A stretch of DNA of 64,000 nucleotides from positions 9,144,518 to 9,208,517 of the forward strand of contig BROE01000001.1 in assembly GCA_036571765.1 (NCBI GenBank). Direction: 5' to 3'. Under the pieces are notes generated by a model that saw only the letters and a program-made list of their open reading frames with translations, was not told where the DNA came from and ran no database searches. Of this stretch, positions 47,660 to 59,249 are shown piece after piece (within the stretch, counting starts at the first letter, position 1; each line of letters begins with the position of its first letter). This stretch comes from Plecoglossus altivelis. Its lineage: Eukaryota; Chordata; Actinopteri; Osmeriformes; Plecoglossidae. A program made the position numbers and the translations under genes.

Positions 47660-48051
47660 CAGTGGTGTAGTCTACGTGATACACAGGTATACGCCGTATA
47701 CCCATTAGGAAATGCCAGGGATTTCCGTATACCCACTTAAAAAAGCGCGAGGAACTAAACGACATTGTTTTGTGACAGAACCTTAACACATTCATTCATG
47801 AATTCACCCCGTCTATGTTGCTATTGGGGCTGCCGTGGCGTGGCATGTCACCTGGGTCTGACGTCACCTTCATTGATTGACATATTGATAACATAAGAAG
47901 TCTTTCAGAATGTTTTGTTACATATAGAGGCATACTTAATGCATTAGTGAATGTGGTGGTGCTTATGGGGTTTTGCTCTGTGATGGGTGAGTATGCAGCT
48001 GGATGGAGAAAATCACAGTATACTCACTACAAAAAGTAGACTACACCACTG
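47660..48051. mobile_element. hAT-type MITE with 8-bp target-site duplication
   Basis: The 392-bp element begins CAGTGGTGTAGTCTAC and ends with the exact reverse complement, a 16-bp perfect terminal inverted repeat. It is flanked on both sides by cctgtgta (47652-47659 and 48052-48059), a perfect 8-bp duplication. The CAGNGG-type terminus and 8-bp duplication are hAT-superfamily hallmarks. There is no transposase frame, so it is non-autonomous. The intact termini and perfect duplication suggest a fairly young insertion. Confidence 0.93.
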
Positions 48052-48349
48052 CCTGTGTATGATCGATGGATACAGTTCAACTGTAGCATTTTGGACTAAA
48101 GATCAAGTTTCCACCCTCCTGTTTGTGGTTGCAAACTGTGTCTGCATGAATTTGCATACAATGTCCTGTCGCTAAAATGATATCACATAAGCCCAGGTGC
48201 AATCCAAGCACACAAACAATGATAAGTACCATACAATAACTGCATTTAGTTCCTTAGTGCCACAAACTCCAACATGTTGTAAACGTTTAAAAACAGTGAC
48301 ACAAAAACAGACAACAAAGACAATAACATCACAGAGCTCACACCATATA

Positions 48350-50702
48350 TTTATTGTAAAAAATACATATAAAAAACAACAACTTTGAGACATACAAAAG
48401 TTGGAGCTTAGAAACAGTATAATGAACAGACAAAGACCAAGCCGTTTTGGAAATGCATTACGTATTTACAATTTAATAAATAAACTCAAATGATTCTATA
48501 CCAGAGAAAAGGCAGATTGTCCATATCTTGGGATGAAGAAATCACTGTGGTGGCTTTAAAAACATTCTCGAATATATTAGCATAACATCACACAGACCAG
48601 GGAAGGAATTCTAACCCTGTGGCTGAATGGCAAGGATGAAGCCTTTACTAAATATCATCCTTGATGAATAGCTACGCAATGTGTAAGTACTGGTATAAAT
48701 TGAGGTATTGCACCACACAGCTCTGGGGGGGGAAAGTAATAAGTAACATGTGGAGCTTCAGATTGTCTATATTTACACTGACAACCCCCTCTCCCCCCTT
48801 TAAAGTACACAACATCATTTTTCATCACTACAAAATGTAACATCTAATGATCTGAATATGTTTTCCCCCCCATACACACTTACATTCAAACACACACACC
48901 TCATGAACAATCATACTTTTGGCTTTATATATTTTTTTCTTCTTTTCAATACTACAGGGTAACATGCTCATGACTGCCACCTTGGGGCAAGACGGTCCAT
49001 AGCACCTTAGAATGCAGAGAACTGGGCAAAAACTCCAGGGAGGCTTAATGAGAAGCCTGTTAAGACAGAGCTCCTTGTCCTGCTCCACCAGTTGGTTAAG
49101 TCATGCTTGGAGGTTGAGCAGTACAGGGCATCAAACGCCTCTACTAAACACTAAACTACGATGTTAGAGCACCTGAAGATGAACCATCTCACCAAGCTAA
49201 GGCAACAGACAGAGAGCTTAACTCAAGGGATGGCTCCTAGCAACAATAAGGGGCGTGGCTGGGGAGGGGCTGAAGTAATAATGCAATAATTACACTTCAG
49301 CTGTTCGTTGCCTTCTATCGGTGGGAAAAGGCAGCTGCCATGTCATGGCGTAAACATGCCCCCATAACTCCATCCCTCTTTCCAGCCAGAGAGCCAGATG
49401 GCTGTATGACCGTACAGGGTCTGGCCCAGAGGGCTAAGCTGCTCCCCAGAGAAGCAGGAGGATGTGGCCCTCAGCAGGGGCGAGGGGTCGTTTGAAAGTA
49501 TGTTCCTAAAGTAGTTTGGATATTTTAAATTCAAGTCCAAACTAAAAGGAGCTTCCTCGACCAGCAGACACCGAAGCACACACATATGTAAAACACAGAC
49601 ACACAATGGCAGAGAGGGGCAACCTGACCAGAGGAACATGACCAGCCCATGCGCATAACCATCCACCCAACCACACACTCAAACTGACCTTGCGCAAAAA
49701 GGTTCAGTCTTGATAGTCAAAAAGTGCTCGAAACGGTGCAACCGACACCAGTGCTTATGGCCCGAGATACTCCCACAGGTCTGCTCTTACCCCTACATGA
49801 AGTAGTCATTTCTACACAAGCCATCGAAACAAACGAACCCCACTCTGCTTAGCACAGATTTACACCTCACACCCACTTGCTACTGAAATGTATCCAGATG
49901 ACGACAGGAAAACACAACACTGCGGTAACCCCATTCACAAAAAGCCCCACATTCCAGCTCCCGACTATTAAAAAAAAAACAACGATTCAAAAAAACGCAT
50001 TAACAGTTACCCCGTAGATGCTGCTATTGGTTGGTTTATTGTTATGTTTCCTTTTGGACAGAAACATCCATCCAATGAAATATGGATCTCAGCACATAAC
50101 CTCTTTTATTTTCTTTCTTTTTTTTGCAGCCCGAAAGAAAAAAAAAGTACGTTGGGGAAAAGAACAACACAAAAACGAGGGAGGAAGTCGACAGACATGG
50201 ACCCTATTTAAACCCTCCTCCTCGACCAAGCTGTGCAGGTTACCCAGAGAGATTGGGGCTGTCGGCAGGTTGATAATTCAATCTTTTCTCTTTTAGTTTG
50301 ACGTGTGTTTTGTCTGAAGGCCAGCAGTTCAAGGGCGACTTTCAAGGGCGAGGACCCTGCAGCCAGTGTTGGCCTGAGTGGGCTGAACCCAGGGCAGCAG
50401 CCACCTCCTCCTAGATACATGAAGGAGAAGGAGGCTTGGATTAAGCATATTCCCATATTCTCTATATGTTCTGCAGTATGGGATACAGTGTAGTCTCCTG
50501 TTGGGCAAAAGAAGACATCAAATGTCAACTCCCTTCAATTGCAATGTTTGTTTGTGTTTTGCAAGGTTATTTTCAGTACTCAAATAGCTTGAGGAGTTTA
50601 ACATAATGAACTCAATTAAGGATGTTCAAATATGTACACAAAGACACACACTCTAGAAGTACCTGAGTCAGGTGTGACTGTGGGCTGTACATGTCACACA
50701 GG
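48350..50702 (-). other. Probable long 3' UTR of the ZNRF-like gene
   Basis: About 2.35 kb on the minus strand between the ZNRF-like stop codon and a minus-strand aataaa (tttatt on plus, 48350-48355). No protein-coding exon is seen. It may be a long UTR, but this is inferred only from the lack of genes and the hexamer. Confidence 0.4.
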
Positions 50703-53194
50703 TCAATCGAATGGGTGTTCAGGACAGCAGGGCTTCACCTTGGACCAGGAATCAATACAGCTAAACAGATGAGAGACCAATGGAGGGGGAGATATTTCAT
50801 TAACTCCCCTACAACTGAAAACAACAACAGCAGAAAAGATGCCGTGCATTTGTACTAGAAGTTTGTAATACAAGTTGCCAGCAGGGCAAAGGGAGTCCAT
50901 GACATGACAGACTTGTACCAAAAATACATCGACAGTCAGAGCAAGAGTATGAGTCACTTTCTAAGGACAGGCCTAGTGAGTGGTTAAAACAGTGCATACC
51001 TAGTCTAGACAAATGATTTGCCAGTCAAGGGAAATAAATCTCTTGTCTAGGTGGGTGACTGTCTTGACTTTACCGCTGGCCTATCAGTTCTTAACCCGGC
51101 CTGTCATTTTACCCATGCCAGCCAATCAGTAGAGGTGTGCGATGCAGCTCAGTGGAGAGGGGGTGACCGCATGACACCCCCCCCTCCCCCAAGATGACAC
51201 ATCAGACAGAGTGGTTGACTATCTACCTGAACAGGCATGATTTATGTTGAGCTGAAATCTGCTCAAACATCATGGTGCATCAGCATGATTGGCAAGCTTA
51301 GTGGTCACATGGTACAGTGGTTACCTCTTATGGTAGACACACAGGCAAGCCAACCGGGCAATGGTCTCTCCCTGCAACAAGTCCTCAAGGCAGATGGAGC
51401 ACTCCCCGCTGTCCTTACTGAGCACATCCGCTAAGGACACACAAGAGAAGAAAAATTAGGATTTCTGAAAACCATATCAGAATATTGTTATGTTTACAGT
51501 ATATATATCAGAATATTGTTATATTTACAGTATATATATATATATACACACACACACACATACACATACACATATATACACATATACATATACATAAACA
51601 CTACATTGATATTCTAAACGATTAATCATACGTCCTTAAATCAGTGGAGACAACTTAGTGTCTGAAACTCACTGTTGTAGGGGAGAGGGGGAGAGGTAAG
51701 GCAGTTCAGCAGATGATCTTCAATCCTGCCTCCAGGGAAAGGCTTGGTGCAGAAGGGACAGCGGATATCTGGGGGAAAAAGGCAGCGGATCAGCTGAGGA
51801 ATACAACTACATGACAATCGAAACTGGGTCCCACAGGAATAACATAACTGTGTCTAGTCACAGCCAATCATAAACAAAAGTCTATATTTGCTTTTGTACA
51901 AAGCAAATGGAATTAGTGCAGCTCATGATCAGCATTGTATATTGTTAGGTTTCCAGTCGTCGTTCAACCAGACCAACAAGAGCCATCCAGCTTCAGAGCC
52001 TAAAGTACTGCTAGTCGGCCCCATTCTCCCTCCCTCCTTCTCTGGGCCACTGCCAGCATCATGTACATCAGGCCTTATAACCTATTTATTTCCTTCTTTT
52101 AAGATCTTGTGTTGTCTACACAGACCGGCGGGAATCTACAACATATACCCAACCTGTTGTTTTGGTCTCATTATACTTCAAACTAGTTCTAGTCCAGGTT
52201 AAATTGCTTTCCAAGGAGGGTATTTCAAAACTCATGTGGAAATGACTTTGCTATACTGTCCTCTCAATCACCCAGATCCTCACTAAAACTTGAATAATCT
52301 TCAAGATTGCCATGACAATGTCTGCTACTGTTGAGGGATCCAAGACTGCTAAAACAACTGAAACGATTTCACTTGATATGGTTTCTCTCCTTTCAATGAG
52401 CTCTTAATATATTTTTTAATCATTTCAGGCATGTAGCTAAGCACAAGATGAGATTATCTGGTCAGGAATGCAAATTCTGGGTTAATCTAATGTCCAGATT
52501 GTGTAGACTCAGATTGTATTTGACATGCGTACCATTCAAACCAGTCACTGGTCCAAATTGCTAGTTTTTTCAATGATTTGATGAAAAGCACACTACTATC
52601 ACCATGAACAATGTTCAAAGGTAATCATATCTGATAGTAAAAAAATAAAAATAATTAGGTTAGTCATTTAATCTTACTGTTGGGGCGATTGTTTACACGA
52701 TAGAGACCAATCCATGCCTCCGACATGGGGCGTTGATGACTGCCTCGCACCCGTGCGGATCTTGCGCTGACGTTACGCCCGGTAAAGTGCCGGTTACCGG
52801 GTAGACGTTCAGAAAAAGTGCGGTGGGGCATGCGGCCTGTATCATCCCCAGACTGATGTTCCCCGTTAACAACCACGGGACCGCCGTCGTTATCCGCTTC
52901 ATCAGGCTTGCAATCACTATTGTCGTCTGCTGGTGATGCTTGGCTAATAGACGGTAGGCTGTGGTGATCCGCAGGGCTTCCATCAGCGCTTGCCTGTTGC
53001 CCTATGTCCGAATCACTGCCCTCCTCTGATCGGCTGCGGTTGGTATCAGTATCTTCAAAACTCCCAGAGAAGTCCACCATAAGACTGGTCGGCCTACAGC
53101 ATCGGTTCCGCCTATATGAATCCCGCGTCGTGCCATCTTTTGCTAGAGCCGAAGGGATTGAATCTTCTTGAGAACGGCTGGCTCTGGTCCCCAT
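50703..53194 (-). CDS. E3 ubiquitin ligase, ZNRF1/ZNRF2-like
   Basis: This is a membrane-associated RING ubiquitin ligase of 258 residues in four exons: 52678-53194, 51673-51768, 51325-51430, 50703-50760. It starts MGTRASRSQ, with Gly2 and Ser6 forming an N-myristoylation signal as in ZNRF1/2. A long Ser/Asp-rich, likely disordered region follows. The C-terminal half carries a zinc finger (CPFC, then HLLNC, in RCPFCTKPFPGGRIEDHLLN) and a RING (ECSICLEDLLQGETIARLAC, then CLCVYHKSCIDSW and CCPEHP), in the arrangement and spacing of ZNRF1/2. The N-terminal half does not resemble what I recall of either mammalian protein. It may therefore be a third family member, so I give no symbol. It is transcribed head-to-head with tep1. 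Confidence 0.85.
51473..51600. repeat. Direct repeat followed by (TA)n/(CA)n
   Basis: A block of about 30 bp around cagaatattgttat occurs twice in tandem and leads into TA and CA dinucleotide runs, in an intron of the ZNRF-like gene. Confidence 0.85.
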
Positions 53195-54568
53195 CTCGTT
53201 TAATAGTGGCCGATATAAGCTGCTTGGCTAATTTAGTCGACTGGTGTGCTAGCTAACTAGCGTTACTGGCTACCTAGCTTCAAGTTGTTCCCTAGCGAAC
53301 AGCAGAACAAGGGGATGAGGCTGTTTGGTTACGCTGACTCGAGATGTTGTTATACGACGCAAATCCCCCCAACTATACTTTTCTCTACTATCTCGAGCAA
53401 ATGTATACCCAATGACAGCCGATTTGTCAATTTACTTTGATTTATTTGCCGTAATTCTTCACTTCGATCCACATTTTCTTTCTCTGATGTTCCTCGCTGC
53501 TGCAGCGGAAATGGTCTCTTCGTTTCCTCCTTTCATCCGCTACTGTTGTACTGTAACTTCCATTATTCACATAAAATAACAATAAAGCTTATTTGTTTAA
53601 TACCGTGGGTAATATTAATGACAGATTATTTCAGTTAAAACAACGGGGTTTAAAATTATTAAACGTTATCACTAGAAATATAAATAAATGTTCGGTCGTT
53701 AAATGCGCCGATATTGTACATACTACGGTATTCGCAGACACAAGAACGGCAAAAAAAAAATATAACAAACTTACAGGAAGTAGCTTACACGTTAAGACGT
53801 GACTACAGGTCATGTTATAGCGACGTATGATTCATATATCAATTAAGCTTCTTTTTTTAAAAACAGGTAGTGCTACGCAGCGTTGAATAAAGGGTGAAAA
53901 CCGACTTGAGTTGCGTGTCACGCACCAGCAATGTTTATATATAGTATCGAGTAGACGCCCATTGGCAAAGGGTTTTCTACGTGGTCAAGCTGGCCTGGGA
54001 CTGTCAGATCTAGCCGGAAGAGGTGAGCTAGACACCAGTTTCGGACCAGAACAGACAGTTTCTTTGTAATGTCATATAAACTCCATTGTGTGTTAAGTCA
54101 ACACTATTTAAAAAAAGAAAAAAAAGATCACTTGTAGATCACATTTTCAATCTTTTGGGTGTTTATGGGAAGGATTTACTGTGCACCAGCACAGCTGTGT
54201 TAAACTAGTAGCCTGTTCCACCCCACAGTCATCCATGCTTCAGTTTAGGTTTTGAGTTCTGATGGAAACCGCACTCATGCATATTATGCATCGCCTTTAT
54301 CTGAGCTAAGTGGAACTGTATGTTGTTTGGACATTGGACCTTTACTTTAGAGATAAAGCTCCACCTAAACCGTTCCATAATCTAGGCTAATGTTTACAAT
54401 ACTGCCTGCTTAGACAGTGGACCAAGTCGGAATGCTGCTGAACTAGCTGCTCAACAATGACATTTGTTGACTTGAGATATAGAACGGTCCCTCCCTGAAT
54501 AGATCCATTACAAGCTCCCTGACAGTTTACTTGTTTACTCACTTGCAGTCAAGGCCCTTGCATCCAAG
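53195..54568. promoter_or_regulatory. Head-to-head intergenic region with candidate first exon of tep1
   Basis: The region separates the minus-strand ZNRF-like start from plus-strand tep1. A donor agag|gtgagc at 54022-54023 directly follows an ETS-like ccggaag (54014-54020). This could be the end of a noncoding first tep1 exon, as the first recognised coding exon starts at an acceptor (54551). TAGC-rich sequence lies just upstream of the ZNRF-like gene (53235-53280). Confidence 0.4.
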
Positions 54569-57500
54569 ATGAGGGAACTAACTCAGCTCCAGCTAAGCTT
54601 GGACAGCAAACAGCAGACTTCATCTACAAGAGAACTCCTCTCCAACTATGTTGCACCTGACTTGGAGAACAGACTGTTGACTCAGGCATCCTCCGTGCTG
54701 CCCCAGAACCTCACTGTATCCTCCTCCTCCTGGGCGTCTCAGCCTTTTTCCTTGAGGCCCTCTCTCCTTCCCTCCAAGATGTCTTCCACCACATCCTCCC
54801 TACTCACCACCTTCACATCCTCCTCCCTCTCCTCCTCCCCCCTCCTCAGCACTCAGAACAACCTACTGAGGGAAAGCCCACTCCTTAATCCCACCCTCTC
54901 CTACTCCCACCCCTGTTCTTCTACCCTCCATGGCTCTTTGCCTTCTGCATCTGTTGCACCCTGTACTGGTGGCCATCTCCAAGGAAGTCCACACCTCCCA
55001 CCAACCCCCTGTCCTGTTCAGGAGGGCCAAGACCGGAGAGATGGAGGAGAAAGTAGTTGCTCCTCTGAGGATGTGCAGTCCTGTTGTGAAGACATAAGTG
55101 TGGTATGCATGCTACCAGTTTTCTACTGTGATTGGCTGGTTGGCCTAACCAATCTAGTATTTTTGTTCAATATGGATTTGGTTCAATTTTAAGATACAGA
55201 TGGAAAGGTTAATGTCTTTTGACATAACTTTTCTCCAATTATTTTGGTGCATTTTAGTGTTCTGACATGGACGGTAAGGCGTCCAAAAAGATGCCTGTCT
55301 TAGACATGGAGTTGCATTTTGAAGATCCTGAGCCGCCTGTGATTATCAGCGAAGAGGACTTTGGAGAAATGGAAAGTGAAAAAGAGGACCTTGAAGATGT
55401 GCTGAAAGACAAGAAGGTAGGAAAGGACACTGGACAAAACATTCACAGTATACTACATCAACCTTCACATATCATCATTCACAGATGACGTCTCTCTCAA
55501 ATCCACCCTTTGATTCCCTCCCCGCCCCCCCCGTGGTCAGTACTTGCTTCTGAACGAGGTGTGCTGTTCTTTGGTGAATGAAACTCGTCCCCCTGGGGAG
55601 AAAGATTGGAATGCAGAAGGCAGCGTGTGGACCAGGATGAAGAACCTAGGTGAAGAAATCTCTAACAGTGATCCACAGTTCCTGCTCAAGGTGGGTGTTT
55701 GTGTGTTTCTCTTGAGAATAAACAGAGGAGCCTATGTGTCATGGACTGAGTCTCAACACAGAGGACAAGATGGCTCATAGGCACTGTTTCCATTTCCTAC
55801 CTAGGTGGCTGTGTACACTAGACAAGAGCTAAACATCCGTATCACAGCCAACTACCTGTTGGCTCTAGCTGCTTGCTGCTGAACTAGCTGCTCAACAATG
55901 ACATTTGTTGACTTGAGATATAGAACGGTCCCTCCCTGAATAGATCCATTACAAGCTCCCTGACAGTTTACTTGTTTACTCACTTGCAGTCAAGGCCCTT
56001 GCATCCAAGATGAGGGAACTAACTCAGCTCCAGCTAAGCTTGGACAGCAAACAGCAGACTTCATCTACAAGAGAACTCCTCTCCAACTATGTTGCACCTG
56101 ACTTGGAGAACAGACTGTTGACTCAGGCATCCTCCGTGCTGCCCCAGAACCTCACTGTATCCTCCTCCTCCTGGCGGTCTCAGCCTTTTTCCGCTTGAGG
56201 CCTCTCTCCTTCGCGCTCCAAAGGATGTCTCTCCCACCAGCATCCTCCCACTGCACCACCTTCACATCCTCCTCCCTCTCCTCCAACCCTCCTCGGGCCT
56301 CAGAACACCCTACTGAGGGAAAGCGCCACTCCTTAATGCCGCACCTCTCCTAACTCCCACCCACTGTTCTTGCTAACCGCTCGGCATGGCTCTTTGGCCT
56401 TCTGCATCCGTGTGCACCCTGGGTGACTGGTGGCCATCTCCCAAGGAAGTACCACACCGTCCCACCAACCCCGGACAACTGTCCTGGTTCAGCGAGGGCC
56501 AAGACGGAGAGATGGAGGAAGAAAGTAGTTGCTCCTGCTGAGGAGTGCAGTCCTGTTGTGAAGAACATAAGTGGTGGTCTGCATGCTACCAGTTTTCTAC
56601 TGTGATTGGCTGGTTGGCCTAACCAATCTAGTATTTTTGTTCAATATGGATTTGGTTCAATTTTAAGATACAGATGGAAAGGTTAATGTCTTTTGACATA
56701 ACTTTTCTCCAATTATTTTGGTGCATTTTAGTGTTCTGACATGGACGGTAAGGCGTCCAAAAAGATGCCTGTCTTAGACATGGAGTTGCATTTTGAAGAT
56801 CCTGAGCCGCCTGTGATTATCAGCGAAGAGGACTTTGGAGAAATGGAAAGTGAAAAAGAGGACCTTGAAGATGTGCTGAAAGACAAGAAGGTAGGAAAGG
56901 ACACTGGACAAAACATTCACAGTATACTACATCAACCTTCACATATCATCATTCACAGATGACGGTCTCTGCTCAAATGCCCCCCTGTTCCCCCGCCCCC
57001 CCCCCCCCCCCCCCCGTGGTCAGTACTTGCTTCTGAACGAGGTGTGCTGTTCTTTGGTGAATGAAACTCGTCCCCCTGGGGAGAAAGATTGGAATGCAGA
57101 AGGCAGCGTGTGGACCAGGATGAAGAACCTAGGTGAAGAAATCTCTAACAGTGATCCACAGTTCCTGCTCAAGGTGGGTGTTTGTGTGTTTCTCTTGAGA
57201 ATAAACAGAGGAGCCTATGTGTCATGGACTGAGTCTCAACACAGAGGACAAGATGGCTCATAGGCACTGTTTCCATTTCCTACCTAGGTGGCTGTGTACA
57301 CTAGACAAGAGCTAAACATCCGTATCACAGCCAACTACCTGTTGGCTCTAGCTGCTAGTCTGCCTGTCACTAAGCCACAAGTACGCAGGTACTTCTGCGC
57401 AGCTGTGCAACTGCCCTCTGATTGGCTGGAGGTCGCTAGGCTGTATAGTACGGTAGGTCACGCATGTGCGTCAAACGTAGAGTGGTAGAACACGTGTTTC

Positions 57501-58081
57501 ACTAGATGTTTAGTTGCTCCAAACATCCCCCCCCTCCTGTCTCTGTCTCAATACTGCGTCTGTCTGTTGTCTGCAGTGCTTCTGTCACTCTCTACCCAGC
57601 TGTCTGAAGAAGGCCATGGCAGATAAGTTCAAGCAGTTTAATGAGTATCAGCTGGCCAAATACAACACACGTAAGCATCGCTGCAAACACAACAAGAACA
57701 GACCCAAAGCCAAGGTAGGATGCACACACAGTAGGCCGCCAAACGCCACATATTCAAAGTTTTCCTCTGTGTTGCCCTGTCCTAACCCAGCTCTCTGTAA
57801 CCATGTCAGACACCCACTCCTGGTCAGCTGATAGCATGGGCAAAAAATCTCCAGATGGACGTCTCTACTCTGCAGAAACATGTAAGGGTTTGTTCAGATG
57901 GGATTGGTTAGTTTTGCTGTAGCGGTTGCAATGTTTGTTGACTGTGTGTGTTTGTGTGTGGCTAGTTAACAAAGAGAGCGGTGGTCAATAAGAAGCAGAG
58001 CGAGTTCAATCTGAAGAAACTAATCAAGAAACTCCACATCAAGGAGCCAGCCCAGCATGTCATGGCTATACTGGGAAAGAG

Positions 58082-58122
<41 letters not shown>

Positions 58123-59216
58123 GGGAGATATTTCTAACCGAATACATAACCTGTTTCGCTCTTTGTTTTAGGTACCCTGGTGACGTGAAGGCGTTCTCCC
58201 GCAGTGGGCTCACTGGAGCTTGGGAGAGGGAGAGAGCTGGGAAGCGTATGAAGCTGCCCCAGCCAGACACATGGGAGCGCAAAGTCAGCCAGGAAGGAAA
58301 CAAAGCCCTCACATGGGAGAAACTTATAGGTCTGTTTAACATGTGGATGCACACACACACACACACACACACATACTTTGATACAAACACACATATTTGG
58401 TATTAAACGGTTTTCTCTTTTCTCTACAGACAGCAGGTCTCTCCCCTTCATGGCCATGCTGAGGAACCTGAGAAACATGATATCCCAGGGCATCAGTGAA
58501 AGACACCATCAGAAGATCCTTGCTAGACTGACCAATGAAGTGAGTTGTCCTGGAGTTTTCACCAGTCAGTTTCATGTCCACAGTAAGGGACCAAACAATG
58601 ACTTAGGAAATCAGAGCATTAGTTCATTGATGTATGAATAACATGCAATCTGTGTTGATCCAGCCTGTGATATAAAATGTTATTGAATGAGTCATTCAGT
58701 TAACAGGCCATTAATTGGTCTGTTTGTCATTGCAGAAAGCTGTGATTCAGAGCAAGCAATTCCCCTTCCGCTTTCTCTCCGCTTGGAAAGTCGTCAGTAG
58801 CATGGGTGAGAATTGGACATGCAAGCTCTCCGCACACAACCAACACATACAGACAGACCCAACTCACAAACACACAGACAGGTTGTTGGTTGATCCTCTC
58901 ATCTTCCGTATATTCAGACAGTCCATCAAAGAAAGCAGTCCCCAACTCAACAGTGATATTGAAGAGCATTCTAAAGGGGCAGTTAGGGTCCAAGGATTCA
59001 GGAAAGTTGCATCGTAGCGGAAGGAAGAAACTCAGAGGAGCTCTGGCGGTTCCGTTCATCTACCGCATGTACAAGATGAAGATGAGCGAGCTTCAGAAAC
59101 CCAGGTACATGGAATCTGGTGTCTATTCATTAAAGGCAGGGACCCACATATGTATGCATAGCTAAATTGTGTGTGTGTGTGTGTATGGTGTGTCTATGGG
59201 TGTGCTTTTGCTTGAA

Positions 59217-59249
<33 letters not shown>

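Larger units (their letters stand above)
54433..57355 (+). repeat. tep1: 1.44-kb tandem duplication inside tep1 (probable assembly artefact)
   Basis: The sequence 54433-55872 recurs at 55874-57355, at an offset of 1441 bp. It covers one large exon, two further exons, their introns and the start of a fourth exon. The copies are essentially identical except in two intervals of copy two. At about 56177-56590 there are many one-base insertions, about 33 net. At about 56962-57015 a short C run becomes a 20-base C run. The fourth exon is cut off after about 22 codons in copy one (55872) and is complete only in copy two. Confidence 0.9.

Noticed and set aside
55805..55872. First copy of the tep1 exon VAVYTRQELNIR as a genuine exon
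   Set aside because: It is cut after about 22 codons at the duplication junction and lacks a donor; the complete exon is 57288-57452.
58727..59059. Minus-strand frames of about 100 codons
   Set aside because: Antisense to conserved tep1 exons at 58736-58805 and 58918-59104.
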